From Haliscomenobacter sp. (GTDB lineage: Bacteria > Bacteroidota > Bacteroidia > Chitinophagales > Saprospiraceae): DNA of 64,000 nucleotides. The notes under the pieces were generated by a model. It was given only the letters and a program-made list of their open reading frames with translations. It made no database searches and was not told the DNA's origin. The translations under genes were made by a program, and so were the position numbers. Shown here piece after piece: positions 37,163 to 46,213 of this stretch. Position 1 is the stretch's first letter; every line of letters starts with the position of its first letter. The stretch spans positions 682,001-746,000 of the forward strand of contig JADJPL010000003.1 of the NCBI GenBank assembly GCA_016713275.1, read 5' to 3'.

Positions 37163-37262
37163 TTTAGGCGTAAGGCGAAAGCAGGTTAAGGCGTGGGGCT
37201 TTCGCTTAACGCCCTATGCCTTTCGCCCTATGCCTTACGCCTTAAGCCTCACGCCTCACGCC
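37163..37262. repeat. Repeat of GGCGTAA / TTACGCC-type units with inverted arms
   Basis: Left units (TTAGGCGTAAGGCGAAAGC, GGTTAAGGCGTGG) are inverted relative to the right ones (GCCTTTCGCCC, CTTACGCC, CTCACGCC), allowing a hairpin between the two convergent genes, similar in arrangement to 34400-34512. Confidence 0.75.
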
Positions 37263-37649
37263 TTACGCCTCATCAAACCAAACCTTCGTCTGGTCTTCCG
37301 GGTCGCCGTTGTAGCTCACGGTGATCTCTTCTCCTTTTTGAATATCCCTCAGGGCGATAAACTCGATGGTTTCGTTGTCGATATCGATCAGGTATTGGGC
37401 GTTGGGGGTGTAGGCGTGGTTGTAGAGGGAGCCGTAGCCAAGGGCGATGGCGCACTGGTCGTCGTCCCAGCCCCACATGAAGTAGTAGTCGTGGAGCCTG
37501 GTGTTGTGGATGACGGGCAGGTCTTCAGCCGGGAGCACAATGACGGGGCAAATCTCAAAAACGGCGCCTTTCAGGATGAAGGAGCGCGTAAATACGCCCC
37601 GGCCTCCTAAGGGGCTTGGCCCAAAATACAGAGCAGGAAGGCGTTGCAT
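37263..37649 (-). CDS. Small SET-domain protein
   Basis: A 128-residue protein consisting of little more than a SET domain. GGRGVFTRSFILKGAVFE matches the N-terminal SET strand, GYGSLYNHAYTPNAQY provides the NHxxxPNA S-adenosylmethionine-binding motif, and IQKGEEITVSYNGDPED supplies the catalytic-type Tyr motif. SET proteins are lysine methyltransferases. Bacterial members of this small type occur in Bacteroidota; the protein substrate is unknown. It is convergent with msrC. Confidence 0.85.
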   Translation of the reverse strand: MQRLPALYFGPSPLGGRGVFTRSFILKGAVFEICPVIVLPAEDLPVIHNTRLHDYYFMWGWDDDQCAIALGYGSLYNHAYTPNAQYLIDIDNETIEFIALRDIQKGEEITVSYNGDPEDQTKVWFDEA

Positions 37650-37718
37650 TTAAACGGATCATTTTCTTTCCGGGAAAATTAAAAAAAGGAATTATCTTTT
37701 TGCACAAAACGATTGATC

Positions 37719-40700
37719 ATGAAACGCCTTGCTTTCTTTCTGCTCAGCTTTTCCTGTTTTTTCCTTCAGGCTCAGCCTGTTGACCCCATGATGTTTTCGG
37801 CCATGAAATGGCGCATGATCGGCCCGCACCGGGGCGGGCGCACGGTCGGCGCGGTGGGCGTGCCCCAGCAGCCCAACGTATTCTACATCGGCGTGAACAA
37901 CGGCGGGGTGTGGAAAACGACCGATTACGGCCGTACCTGGGTTCCCATTTTCGACGACCAGCCCACGGGATCCGTTGGCGATGTGGTGGTGTCGCCTTCT
38001 AATCCGGAGGTCATCTATGTCGGCTGCGGCGAAGGGCTTCAGCGGCCCGACCTGTCGGTGGGCGACGGGGTCTACAAATCGTCGGATGGGGGCAAAACCT
38101 GGAAAAATACGGGATTGCGCGACGGGCAGCAGATCGGCGGCATGGCCATTGACCCCCGAAACGAAAACCGGGTGTTCGCCGCCGTGCTTGGGCATCCTTA
38201 TGGGCCCAATACGGAGCGGGGCGTGTTCCGCACGCTCAACGGAGGCCAATCGTGGGAAAAAGCCTTGTACGTAGATGAAAACACGGGCGCCATCCAGGTC
38301 GAGATCGACCCCAAAAATCCGAACACCGTCTTCGCCGTCCTCTGGGCAGCCCGTCAGGGCCCCTGGGAAAACGGCGCCTGGCAGGGCCCGGGCAGCGGAC
38401 TCTATAAATCAACCGACGGCGGCGCTACCTGGCGGAAAATCACCCAGGGCCTGCCTACCTTCGAGCAAGGTCTTGGCCGCATCGGCTTTTGCATCGCTCC
38501 TAGCGACCCCCGCCGCATGTACGCCTCGGTGGATGCGCCTCAGGTGGGCGGTATTTTCCGCTCCGACGATGCGGGCGAGTCCTGGTACCGCGTCGCTACC
38601 GACAACCGCCTCTGGGGCCGGGGCAGCGACTTCGCCGAGCTCAAAGCCGACCCCAAAAATCCGGATATCGTCTATTCCGCCAATATCGCTGCCTGGAAAT
38701 CGGCCGACGGCGGCAAAACCTGGCAGGATTTCCGCGGCGCTCCCGGGGGCGACGACTACCACCGCATCTGGATCAACCCTCTCAACCCGGACATCATCCT
38801 CTTCGCTACCGACCAGGGCGCCATCATCACCGTCAACGGAGGCCAAACCTTCAGCTCCTGGTACAACCAGCCCACCGCTCAGTTTTACCACGTGAGCACC
38901 GACAACGCCTTTCCCTACAACGTCTATGGGGGGCAGCAGGAGAGCGGCTCGGTATCTATTTCCAGCCGCGGTAACGACGGCCAGATTACGTTCCGCGAGT
39001 GGCATCCCGTGGGCGTGGAAGAATACGGCTACGTCGCCGCCGATCCCCTCGACCCCAATATCATCTACGGAGGCAAGGTTACCCGCTTCGACAAACGCAC
39101 CGGGCAAACCCAGAATATTGCTCCCGAAGCGGTGCGGAGCGGCAAATACCGGTTCATCCGCACGGCGCCTGTGTTGTTTTCGCCCATCGATCCCAAGACC
39201 CTCTACTTTGCTGGCAACGTACTCTTCAAAACCCAAAACGGCGGCCATTCCTGGGAAGTGATCAGCCCCGACCTCACCCGCGAAACCTACGACATCCCCG
39301 CCAGCGTGGGCGTGTATACGGACGAAAATATGAAAACCATGCCCCGCCGGGGCGTGATCTATACCGTGGCCCCATCGCCCAAAGACCTCAACACCATTTG
39401 GGTGGGCACCGACGACGGCCTCATCCACGTTACCCGCGACGGCGGCAAAACCTGGACCGACGTTACTCCGCCGGAAGTAACCTCCTGGAGCAAAGTGTCG
39501 CTCATGGATGCCAGCCCTTTTGATGCACAAACCGCCTATGCGGCCGTTAACCGCATCCGGTGCAGCGACATGCGGCCGCATATCTTCCGCACGACCGATG
39601 GGGGCAAAACCTGGAAGCGCATCGTCAACGGCCTTCCCGACGACCCGATCAACGCCGTTCGGGAAGATCCCCAGCGCCCCGGATTGCTCTTCGCCGGGTC
39701 GGAGCGGGCGGTGTATGTGTCGTTTGACCAGGGCGAGAACTGGCAATCGCTGAGGCAAAACATGCCCGCTACCTCCATCCGCGATCTGGTGATCAAAGAC
39801 GACGACCTCGTGGTCGGCACGCACGGCCGCTCTTTCTGGATTCTGGACGACATTACGCCCCTTCGTCAGCTGACAGCCCAAACTGCTCAGGCACAAGCCA
39901 CCCTCTTTAAACCGCAAAAGGCCTACCGCGTGCGCTGGAGCATGTACACCGATACGCCGGTACCCCAGGAAGAGCCCGCAGGCCAGAACCCGCCGGATGG
40001 CGCCGTGATCAATTATTTTTTGAAAGAAAAAGCCAATGGTCCGGTTACCCTGGAAATTCTCGACGCCCGGGGTCAATTGGTGCGCAAATACAGCAGCGCC
40101 GACCAGCCCGCGCCCATCCCTCCGGTCAACTTTCCTAAATATTGGATCCGCAAAGAACAGATCCTTTCCGGAGCGGCCGGCGCGCACCGGTTTGTCTGGG
40201 ATTTGCTCCATACGCCCAGAAAAGCAACGCCTTCATTCCCTATCTCGGCGGTATATCAAAATACCGCTCCTAACCCGACGAGTCCCTGGGCGATGCCGGG
40301 AATGTATACGGTCAGGCTGACGGTGAATGGCAATGCCTATACCCAGCCCCTGCAGGTCGTAATGGACCCCAGGGTGAAGATGACGGAGGCGGAATTGAAA
40401 CAGCAGTACGACTTGTCGGCCCGCTGTTATCAGATACAGGAAGAATTGAAACCCGCTATTGAAAATTTGGTGATTCTGCGCGAGGTAGCCAAAGACCTGC
40501 TTCCCAAATGCAAGGGCAAAACCCTGCTGGCGTTGCAAGCCTACGACAAAAGCGTGCAGTTGCTCCTGCGGGGAGAAACGACGGCGCCAGGGCCCAATAT
40601 GTGGTATGTAAACCAGGCTGCCGGGGCGTTATTCAACCTCATTCAGGATGCCGACATGCCGGTGACCCAGCAGGCCGCCCAGGCGGCGAAGGAACTGGAC

Positions 40701-40814
40701 GAGCTGTTCGGCCTGGCCTGGAGCCGCTACCAAGTCCTGATCGATAAGGAACTTGCCGGATTGAATATTCAACTGAAGAAGGCCAAACTGGAAATGCCCT
40801 TTAAACCCAAATAA
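37719..40814 (+). CDS. Secreted BNR/sortilin-like beta-propeller protein
   Basis: The 1031-residue product has a signal peptide (MKRLAFFLLSFSCFFLQAQ) and many BNR/Asp-box repeats of the SxDGGxTW type: SSDGGKTWKN, STDGGATWRK, SADGGKTWQD, TRDGGKTWTD, TTDGGKTWKR. They form a double propeller as in VPS10/sortilin-like proteins (FRMIGPHRGGR-type opening with WRMIGPHRGGR). The last ~250 residues include an FN3-like region and a helical tail (LKQQYDLSARCYQIQEEL). Such proteins are common in Bacteroidota; hydrolase activity is not demonstrable. The Met at 37719 directly precedes the signal peptide. Confidence 0.88.
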   Translation: MKRLAFFLLSFSCFFLQAQPVDPMMFSAMKWRMIGPHRGGRTVGAVGVPQQPNVFYIGVNNGGVWKTTDYGRTWVPIFDDQPTGSVGDVVVSPSNPEVIYVGCGEGLQRPDLSVGDGVYKSSDGGKTWKNTGLRDGQQIGGMAIDPRNENRVFAAVLGHPYGPNTERGVFRTLNGGQSWEKALYVDENTGAIQVEIDPKNPNTVFAVLWAARQGPWENGAWQGPGSGLYKSTDGGATWRKITQGLPTFEQGLGRIGFCIAPSDPRRMYASVDAPQVGGIFRSDDAGESWYRVATDNRLWGRGSDFAELKADPKNPDIVYSANIAAWKSADGGKTWQDFRGAPGGDDYHRIWINPLNPDIILFATDQGAIITVNGGQTFSSWYNQPTAQFYHVSTDNAFPYNVYGGQQESGSVSISSRGNDGQITFREWHPVGVEEYGYVAADPLDPNIIYGGKVTRFDKRTGQTQNIAPEAVRSGKYRFIRTAPVLFSPIDPKTLYFAGNVLFKTQNGGHSWEVISPDLTRETYDIPASVGVYTDENMKTMPRRGVIYTVAPSPKDLNTIWVGTDDGLIHVTRDGGKTWTDVTPPEVTSWSKVSLMDASPFDAQTAYAAVNRIRCSDMRPHIFRTTDGGKTWKRIVNGLPDDPINAVREDPQRPGLLFAGSERAVYVSFDQGENWQSLRQNMPATSIRDLVIKDDDLVVGTHGRSFWILDDITPLRQLTAQTAQAQATLFKPQKAYRVRWSMYTDTPVPQEEPAGQNPPDGAVINYFLKEKANGPVTLEILDARGQLVRKYSSADQPAPIPPVNFPKYWIRKEQILSGAAGAHRFVWDLLHTPRKATPSFPISAVYQNTAPNPTSPWAMPGMYTVRLTVNGNAYTQPLQVVMDPRVKMTEAELKQQYDLSARCYQIQEELKPAIENLVILREVAKDLLPKCKGKTLLALQAYDKSVQLLLRGETTAPGPNMWYVNQAAGALFNLIQDADMPVTQQAAQAAKELDELFGLAWSRYQVLIDKELAGLNIQLKKAKLEMPFKPK

Positions 40815-40827
40815 ACCGGCGAACCCT

Positions 40828-42332
40828 ATGCATGCATCCTTCCCCTCGCCGGATTTTTTAGCCAATTCGGAGGTCTATCAGCTGTTGCAGGAAGACTTGC
40901 TTATTCAGTTTGAGCAATTTTTCCCCGACCCCCTGGCGCCCAAAACGGTGGTCATTTTGCCCAGTCTGACCCTGGACCCCCAAATCCTGAGCAAAATTGT
41001 GGGCCATATCCACTACGAGGAACGGCTGCTTTGCATGCTCATGCTTCTGCGGATGCCCCGCACCCACGTCATCTACCTGAGCAGCATGCCCATCGACGCG
41101 GTGATTATCGACTACTACCTGCACCTGCTGCCGGGAATCACAGGCCTCCATGCGCGCAAGCGCCTGCACCTTCTCTGTTGTTACGACGCTTCCACCCGCT
41201 CTCTGACAGAAAAAGTGCTTTCAAGGCCCCGGCTCATCAAGCGCATCCGGGAGTGCATTCCCAAAGACCACGCGGCCCACTTGTCGGGGTTCAACATCAC
41301 CCCGCTGGAGGAAGAGCTGGCTTACCGGATCGGAATCCCTCTGTACGGCTGCCCTTCTTCCCTCAATTACTGGGGCACCAAAAGCGGAAGCCGGGAAGTG
41401 TTCCAGCGGGCGGGGGTTCCTTTTCCTCCCGGTTTTGAAAACCTCCGGAATATGCGCGAGGCCGCCGATGCGCTCGAAAAGCTGAAGGCGCAGCACCCCT
41501 ACCTCAGCAAAGCCATGGTCAAGCTCAATGACGGCTTTTCCGGCGACGGGAACGCCATTTTCTATTACGAAAACCATTCCCGGATATCCGAAGAAGTCTT
41601 GCGCAGCAACCTCCGCATCGTGGCTGCCGGCCTGGATTTCGACGCGTTCGCCACGAAGTTTCACCTGATGGGAGGCATTGTGGAAGCGTTCCTCGACGGG
41701 AGCGTCAAAGCCTCTCCCTCGGTGCAGTGCCGCATTACGCCCATGCGCAAAGTGGATATCATTTCTACCCACGATCAGGTGCTGGACCGCGAAACCGGGA
41801 TGATCTACATGGGCGCTTCCTTTCCCGCCGACGAAGCCTACCGCCGCGAAATCGGGTATATCGGTATGCGCATCGCCCGGGAGCTGAAATCCCTGGGCGT
41901 GCTGGGAAGGTTTGGAGTGGATTTTATGTCCGTTAAAGAAAACGGCGAATGGAGGCATTACGCCATCGAGATCAACCTCCGCAAAGGGGCACCACCCACC
42001 CTTTCCTCATGCTTCAGTTCCTGACCGACGGCCAATACGACTACGAAGAAGGCGTATATAAAATGCCCAACGGACAGACCCGCTACTACTTTACGACCGA
42101 TGGCCTCCAAAATGAAGCCTACAAAACCTTGACCCCCGAGGACCTCATCGATCTCGCTATCTGCAATCAGGTCCACTTCGACGGCACCACTCAGGACGGG
42201 GTCATGTTCCACCTCATCGGCGCCCTCTCCGAACACGGCAAACTCGGCGTCCTCAGCGTCGGAAATTCCCCCGAACAGGCCCTGGAGTTTTACCACCGCA
42301 CCGTGGATGTGCTGGATAGGGAGACGGGGTAG
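40828..42332 (+). CDS. ATP-grasp peptide ligase related to PGM1 (one frameshift)
   Basis: PGM1-type ATP-grasp enzymes ligate amino acids or peptides, and PGM1 itself acts in pheganomycin synthesis. Visible features are GCPSSLNYWGTKSGSREVFQ with the ATP-grasp entry, LSKAMVKLNDGFSGDGNAIF, then GVLGRFGVDFMSVKENGEW and YAIEINLRKGGTTHPFLMLQ. The C-terminal domain (YYFTTDGLQNEAYKTLTPED, QVHFDGTTQDGVMFHLIGAL) matches the PGM1 C-terminal region. One G is missing in the run 41986-41989; corrected length ~501. It follows the BNR gene by 14 bp. The biosynthetic product is unknown. Confidence 0.75.
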
Positions 42333-42427
42333 ACGGTGGACGGTGGACGGTAGACGGTGGACGGTGGACGGTGGACGGGAGACGGGAGACGGGAGACGGG
42401 AGACGGGAGACGGAGACGGGAGACGGT
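42331..42427. repeat. Heptamer repeat GACGGTG / GACGGGA
   Basis: About thirteen 7-bp units change from GACGGTG to GACGGGA halfway. The array starts at the stop codon of the ATP-grasp gene. Confidence 0.9.
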
Positions 42428-42432
42428 GTTGT

Positions 42433-42473
42433 GCGTAGACTTCCGTCTACGCTTCCGTTCAATCTTCAGATTG
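42433..42473. repeat. Two small palindromes (GCGTAGACttccGTCTACGC and CAATCTTCAGATTG)
   Basis: These adjacent hairpins resemble the components of the 35889-36409 array; CAATCTTCAGATTG is identical. They lie between the heptamer and nonamer repeats. Confidence 0.7.
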
Positions 42474-42498
42474 CGGGTATTCCGAAGTACGATTTACG

Positions 42499-42537
42499 CC
42501 TCTACATCCTCTACATCCTCCACATCCTCTCTACGCT
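42499..42537. repeat. CTCTACATC nonamer repeat at the queE 3' end
   Basis: Four 9-bp units (CTCTACATC, CTCTACATC, CTCCACATC, CTCTCTAC) run into the queE stop codon (42531-42533). Confidence 0.85.
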
Positions 42538-43178
42538 ATGCCCAGCAATTTATGCATCTGCAGGCTCAGTTTCCATTTCGGGTGGGCGAGGCAGTAAGCG
42601 AGGGTGAGACGGGTATTCTCCTCGCGGCTGGGGCCGTCCATAGGCTGGAGGAAGAAGTGTTGGAAATCCAGGTGCTGGTAGCGCTCGGGTTCGGCGCCGG
42701 GTTGGGGGAAGACGAGTTTGAGCTCGTTTCCGCTTTGGAGTTGGAGGGCCGTATGGGCTTTGGGGCTGACGCAGATCCAGTCGATTCCTTCGGGGGCGGC
42801 GAGGGTGCCGTTGGTTTCTACGGCGACTTCAAACCCGGATTGATGCAGGGCTTCGATGAGTTCGGCGTCGAGTTGAAGGAGGGGCTCGCCTCCGGTGCAA
42901 ACGACGTAGGGATGGCCTTCCGGGGCGGGCCACAGGGCGGCGATACGAGCCGCTAATTCTGCCGCCGTAGCGTAGCTGCCTCCGTTTTCTCCATCCATTC
43001 CCCAAAAGTCGGTGTCGCAGAATTGGCAGATGGCTTTGTGGCGGTCTTCTTCCCGCCCCGACCACAGGTTGCACCCCGAAAAACGACAAAACACCGAAGG
43101 GCGCCCGCTTTGCGCGCCTTCTCCCTGAAGCGTGAAAAAGAGTTCTTTGATTTTATATGCCATTGCCTGCGTTTTCAA
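42531..43178 (-). CDS. queE: 7-carboxy-7-deazaguanine synthase (radical SAM)
   Basis: QueE is a radical SAM enzyme in queuosine/preQ0 biosynthesis. The cluster Cys are in a spaced motif: C of FSGCNLWSGREEDR, then the pair in CQFCDTDFWG. Further signatures are LFFTLQGEGAQSGRPSVFCR, YVVCTGGEPLLQLD and VAVETNGTLAAPEGIDWICV. The length (215 residues, or 210 from the Met at 43163) is normal. The extended spacing between first and second Cys is typical of one QueE subtype. No other queuosine genes are nearby. Its 3' end is built on a nonamer repeat. Confidence 0.93.
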   Translation of the reverse strand: MKTQAMAYKIKELFFTLQGEGAQSGRPSVFCRFSGCNLWSGREEDRHKAICQFCDTDFWGMDGENGGSYATAAELAARIAALWPAPEGHPYVVCTGGEPLLQLDAELIEALHQSGFEVAVETNGTLAAPEGIDWICVSPKAHTALQLQSGNELKLVFPQPGAEPERYQHLDFQHFFLQPMDGPSREENTRLTLAYCLAHPKWKLSLQMHKLLGIA

Positions 43179-43208
43179 GTCAACATAAACGCCGGGCGCC
43201 GCCCTTAG

Positions 43209-43405
43209 TTTAATCCCCTTACATCCTCATGCTCCTTTACATCCTTATACTCCTTCACATCCTTCACATCCCCTCCACCCTCTCCACCCTCTCCACCCCG
43301 TCCCCCGTCCTCCGTCCTCCGTCCCCTCCCGTCCCCGTCCCCCGTCCCCGTCCCCCGTCAACCGTCCCCCCGTCAACCGTCCCCCCGTGCCCCTCCTCCC
43401 CACCA
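43209..43405. repeat. Mixed degenerate tandem repeats (ACATCCTTC, ACCCTCTCC, CCCGTCC, CAACCGTCC)
   Basis: Roughly twenty short units grade from the nonamer ACATCCTT(C/A) to ACCCTCTCC and then to CCGTCCCC/CAACCGTCCCC. The right part (43245-43388) is translated as the C-terminal tail of the methyltransferase encoded on the opposite strand. Confidence 0.85.
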
Positions 43406-44030
43406 ACGCCACGTAATCAAAAATCCGCCCCCGTTTCAGGGTTTGGGTTCGAAGGATCTGTATTCCATGGCTTTCCAGCATATTCCGGTAATCGTCCAGG
43501 GTGTACTGGTGTGGGTGGAGGGCATCCCCGGGAAGCAGTTGGAAGATGGGTTTGAGGAACGAAAAGCGGTGCGCGTCGATGGCGAGCAGCAGCAGTCCAT
43601 TGGGGGCTAAGGCCGTTTTGAGCCGCGACAGGCTGGCGTGGAGGTCGCGGAAGTGGTTCAGGGCGTTGAGGCAAAAGACCAGGTCGTACGTTTGGGAGGG
43701 AGACCAGTCTTCAAAGGCCACGGAATGGAAGCGGACCCAGGGATAAGCGGCCGGATCGAAATGCGGGAGGCTTCGGGCATACTGGTCCAGCAGCGGGTCT
43801 ACGGCGTCGGTGCGGAGTTGGGGAAGCGCCATAAAAATCCCGGCGGGGCCGCATCCGGCGTCCAGGGCAGATTGCCCCGGCCTGGGCTCGACGCCGGTTT
43901 GTTCCAGCACCCGTTCCCAGTAGGCGCGCTTGCGGACGAGGTACGCTTCCGGTCCTTGCGGGCGCAGGTAACGTTTCCACCAGATCAGTTCTAATTTTTG
44001 GGCCAGGGCCCAGCGCAGGTTGTGTGGCAT
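43245..44030 (-). CDS. Class I SAM-dependent methyltransferase with repeat-encoded tail
   Basis: Residues 1-~212 form a class I methyltransferase: the SAM-binding LDAGCGPAGIFMAL is motif I, DLVFCLNALNHFRDL follows motif II, and LAPNGLLLLAIDAHRF is motif III. The catalytic region ends near FDYVALVGRRG. Residues ~215-261 are Gly/Arg/Thr low-complexity sequence (GGRLTGGRLTG, GWRGWRGWRG) encoded by the intergenic repeat at 43245-43388. The native stop was therefore lost or the repeat expanded into the gene. A GTGGTTG microsatellite starts right before the ATG. The substrate is unknown. Confidence 0.8.
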   Translation of the reverse strand: MPHNLRWALAQKLELIWWKRYLRPQGPEAYLVRKRAYWERVLEQTGVEPRPGQSALDAGCGPAGIFMALPQLRTDAVDPLLDQYARSLPHFDPAAYPWVRFHSVAFEDWSPSQTYDLVFCLNALNHFRDLHASLSRLKTALAPNGLLLLAIDAHRFSFLKPIFQLLPGDALHPHQYTLDDYRNMLESHGIQILRTQTLKRGRIFDYVALVGRRGTGGRLTGGRLTGDGDGGRGREGTEDGGRGTGWRGWRGWRGCEGCEGV

Positions 44031-44112
44031 GGTGGTGGTTGGTGGTTGGTGGTTGGTGGTTGGTGGTTGGTGGGTGGTTAGTGGTTGGGGTGGGTGGGTG
44101 GTGGGTGGGTGT
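44031..44112. repeat. GTGGTTG microsatellite
   Basis: About ten GGTGGTT units, changing to GGTGGGT, abut the methyltransferase start codon on its upstream side. It is the same motif as 21436-21517. The rest of the gap to 44249 is AT-rich and holds no recognised feature. Confidence 0.9.
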
Positions 44113-44249
44113 GAGGAAAAAAATTAACACTGTGTTTACAGAGGTTTTTTTATTTTTATTGTATCCTTTTTCCTTGTGGATAGCATCTGTATGGAAGGGT
44201 AGGGTAGAAGGGTGAGGAATGCGTTTGGCCCCATGAAAATAACTACATT

Positions 44250-46211
44250 ATGCATAAACTAAGCCAATTTCTGATTCCCTGCGCTTTTTTCCTGAGCGCG
44301 CTTCCATCCTATTCCCAGTCGCCGGTAAAATGGGGCAAGATTCCGGAAGAAGACCTTAAAATGACCCTGTACCAACCCGATACCGCTGCGACGGCGGTGG
44401 TACTGGGCGATTTTGGGATCGCTTATTTTGACTTTGATCAATCCGTGACCGAAGTCGTTCTGGACCGGCACCGGCGGATCAAGATTTTGAAGCGGGCGGG
44501 ATTTGATTATGCGGATATCGGGATTGTTTATCAATCCGGCAACCGCTACCAGAATGTGTCCAACCTGAAAGCGCAGATCGTTCAGCCGGATGGCAGCAAA
44601 AGAGCGCTGGAGCGAAAGGAATTTTTCGAGGAGAAAGTCGACGAAAATTTCACGCGGATCAAATTTTCTTTTCCCGAAGTAAAAGAGGGTTCAGTAATTG
44701 AATACAGCTATTCGCTGCGTTCCTCCGGGGTATTTCAGCTTCCTGAGTGGTACTTCCAGGGGGAGATACCGGTTCGATGGAGTGAGTACGTCATTCAAAT
44801 GCCGGAGTTTTATCAGTACGTGACCCTGCGCAACGGCCCCAAATTTGCCATCGATGAATCCACCCCCACCTCGATCGTGGTGAGCGGCCAATCGGTCGAG
44901 GGCTACACCTACCGGATGGCTTGTAAGGATCTCCCGGGCTTGTCCGAGGAATCGTTCATCACGACCATGGATGATTACCTGTCCAGGGTCCGGCTCCAGC
45001 TCAGCGAAGTGAAGCGCTCGGGGGTCTTTGAGCCGGTGCTCAAAGACTGGAAAGCCCTGGCATCCGAACTGCTGGAAAACGGCAGCTTGGGGAAGGTGTT
45101 CAATCAAAAGAACGACTTTAGCGAGGCTTTTGCCAAAGTAGCCCCTTTGGTGGGAACCGGCAAATCCAAACAGGAGACCCTGCAGATCGTGTACGATTTT
45201 GTGCTCGGGGAAATGAACTGGAACGGGCGCAACGGCATTTTCGCCAGCCAGAGCCTGAATAAATGCTTTCAGGAAAAATCCGGCACAGCCGCCGATCTGA
45301 ACCTGCTGCTGATCGGGTTGCTCCGCCAGTTTGATATTCCGGCTGTTCCTCTGATTCTGGGTACCCGGGACTTTGGCAAAGTGGTCGATCTGTACCCTAT
45401 TGTGGACCAGTTCAACTACCTCATGGCTATGGTCGAACTGGATGGAAAGTCCTATTTCCTGGATGCGACCAACAGCTACCGGCCCATCGGCTTGCCTTCG
45501 ATCAACGCGCTGAACGAAAAAGCCTGGAAGGTGGATAAAGACAACCCGGCCTGGGTGGCGGTCGCGCCGCCCAAAGCTCAGGTAGTGCGGGCGTTCAACC
45601 TGACCATTACCGAAAACGGCGAACTGGCGGGCGAGCTTTCCGCTTCCTACGATGGCTATGCCGGCGTGGATATCCGGGAAGAACTCTCTTCCGGAGACGA
45701 AACCAACGAAAGTTCGGATGCGGAGGTCAGCGCTACCGAAGCGGAGATCGTGTACGACTCCGTCGCGCTCACCAACAAAAACGACATCAGCAAACCCCTG
45801 GTGTACAAAGCTTCCGTCCGCATTCCCGAGGCCCTGACCGATGGGGGCGAGCGGGTTTATCTCCCCTCGGTGCTCCAGCCGACGTTTGACGAGAACCCGT
45901 TCAAACTGACCACCCGGCAGTACCCGGTAGATATTCCCTACCCGATTACCCACCGCTATGTGTTGACCCTGAAGATTCCTGAGCAATACGAGGTCGAGCA
46001 GCTTCCGCAGCCGGTGATTGTCACCATTCCCAACAACGGGGGCAAATTCAGTTTTGCCGTTCAGAAAAATGCGCCGAAAATGATCCAGATAGTCAGCTCG
46101 ATCCAGTTGAATCAGTTGCATTTCGAGCCGGAGGAATACCCGTTTGTCAAGCAGTTTTTCGATATGCTGATCGAAAAGCAACAGGAACAGATTGTCCTGA
46201 AAAAGCTATAA
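44250..46211 (+). CDS. DUF3857/transglutaminase-like exported protein lacking the catalytic Cys
   Basis: The 653-residue product has a signal peptide (residues 1-22, ending SYSQ). A DUF3857 domain (FDQSVTEVVLDRHRRIKIL, VKEGSVIEYSYSLRSSGVF) is followed by a transglutaminase-like core and a DUF3858-type C-terminal domain (YLPSVLQPTFDENPFKL). In the core, the position where active enzymes have GDCKD reads KSGTAADLNLLL (around residue 345), so the nucleophile is missing, as in many Bacteroidota homologues. It is 2 bp upstream of a second DUF3857 gene, so the two are co-translated and probably act as a pair at the envelope. Confidence 0.88.
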   Translation: MHKLSQFLIPCAFFLSALPSYSQSPVKWGKIPEEDLKMTLYQPDTAATAVVLGDFGIAYFDFDQSVTEVVLDRHRRIKILKRAGFDYADIGIVYQSGNRYQNVSNLKAQIVQPDGSKRALERKEFFEEKVDENFTRIKFSFPEVKEGSVIEYSYSLRSSGVFQLPEWYFQGEIPVRWSEYVIQMPEFYQYVTLRNGPKFAIDESTPTSIVVSGQSVEGYTYRMACKDLPGLSEESFITTMDDYLSRVRLQLSEVKRSGVFEPVLKDWKALASELLENGSLGKVFNQKNDFSEAFAKVAPLVGTGKSKQETLQIVYDFVLGEMNWNGRNGIFASQSLNKCFQEKSGTAADLNLLLIGLLRQFDIPAVPLILGTRDFGKVVDLYPIVDQFNYLMAMVELDGKSYFLDATNSYRPIGLPSINALNEKAWKVDKDNPAWVAVAPPKAQVVRAFNLTITENGELAGELSASYDGYAGVDIREELSSGDETNESSDAEVSATEAEIVYDSVALTNKNDISKPLVYKASVRIPEALTDGGERVYLPSVLQPTFDENPFKLTTRQYPVDIPYPITHRYVLTLKIPEQYEVEQLPQPVIVTIPNNGGKFSFAVQKNAPKMIQIVSSIQLNQLHFEPEEYPFVKQFFDMLIEKQQEQIVLKKL

Positions 46212-46213
46212 CC

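Noticed and set aside
38409..40211. Long antisense open frame over the BNR gene
   Set aside because: It mirrors the repeated GGC/ACC codons of the Asp-box repeats; no recognisable domain.
44691..46181. 496-residue antisense open frame over the first DUF3857 gene
   Set aside because: The sense strand carries signal peptide, DUF3857 and transglutaminase features; the antisense frame has none.
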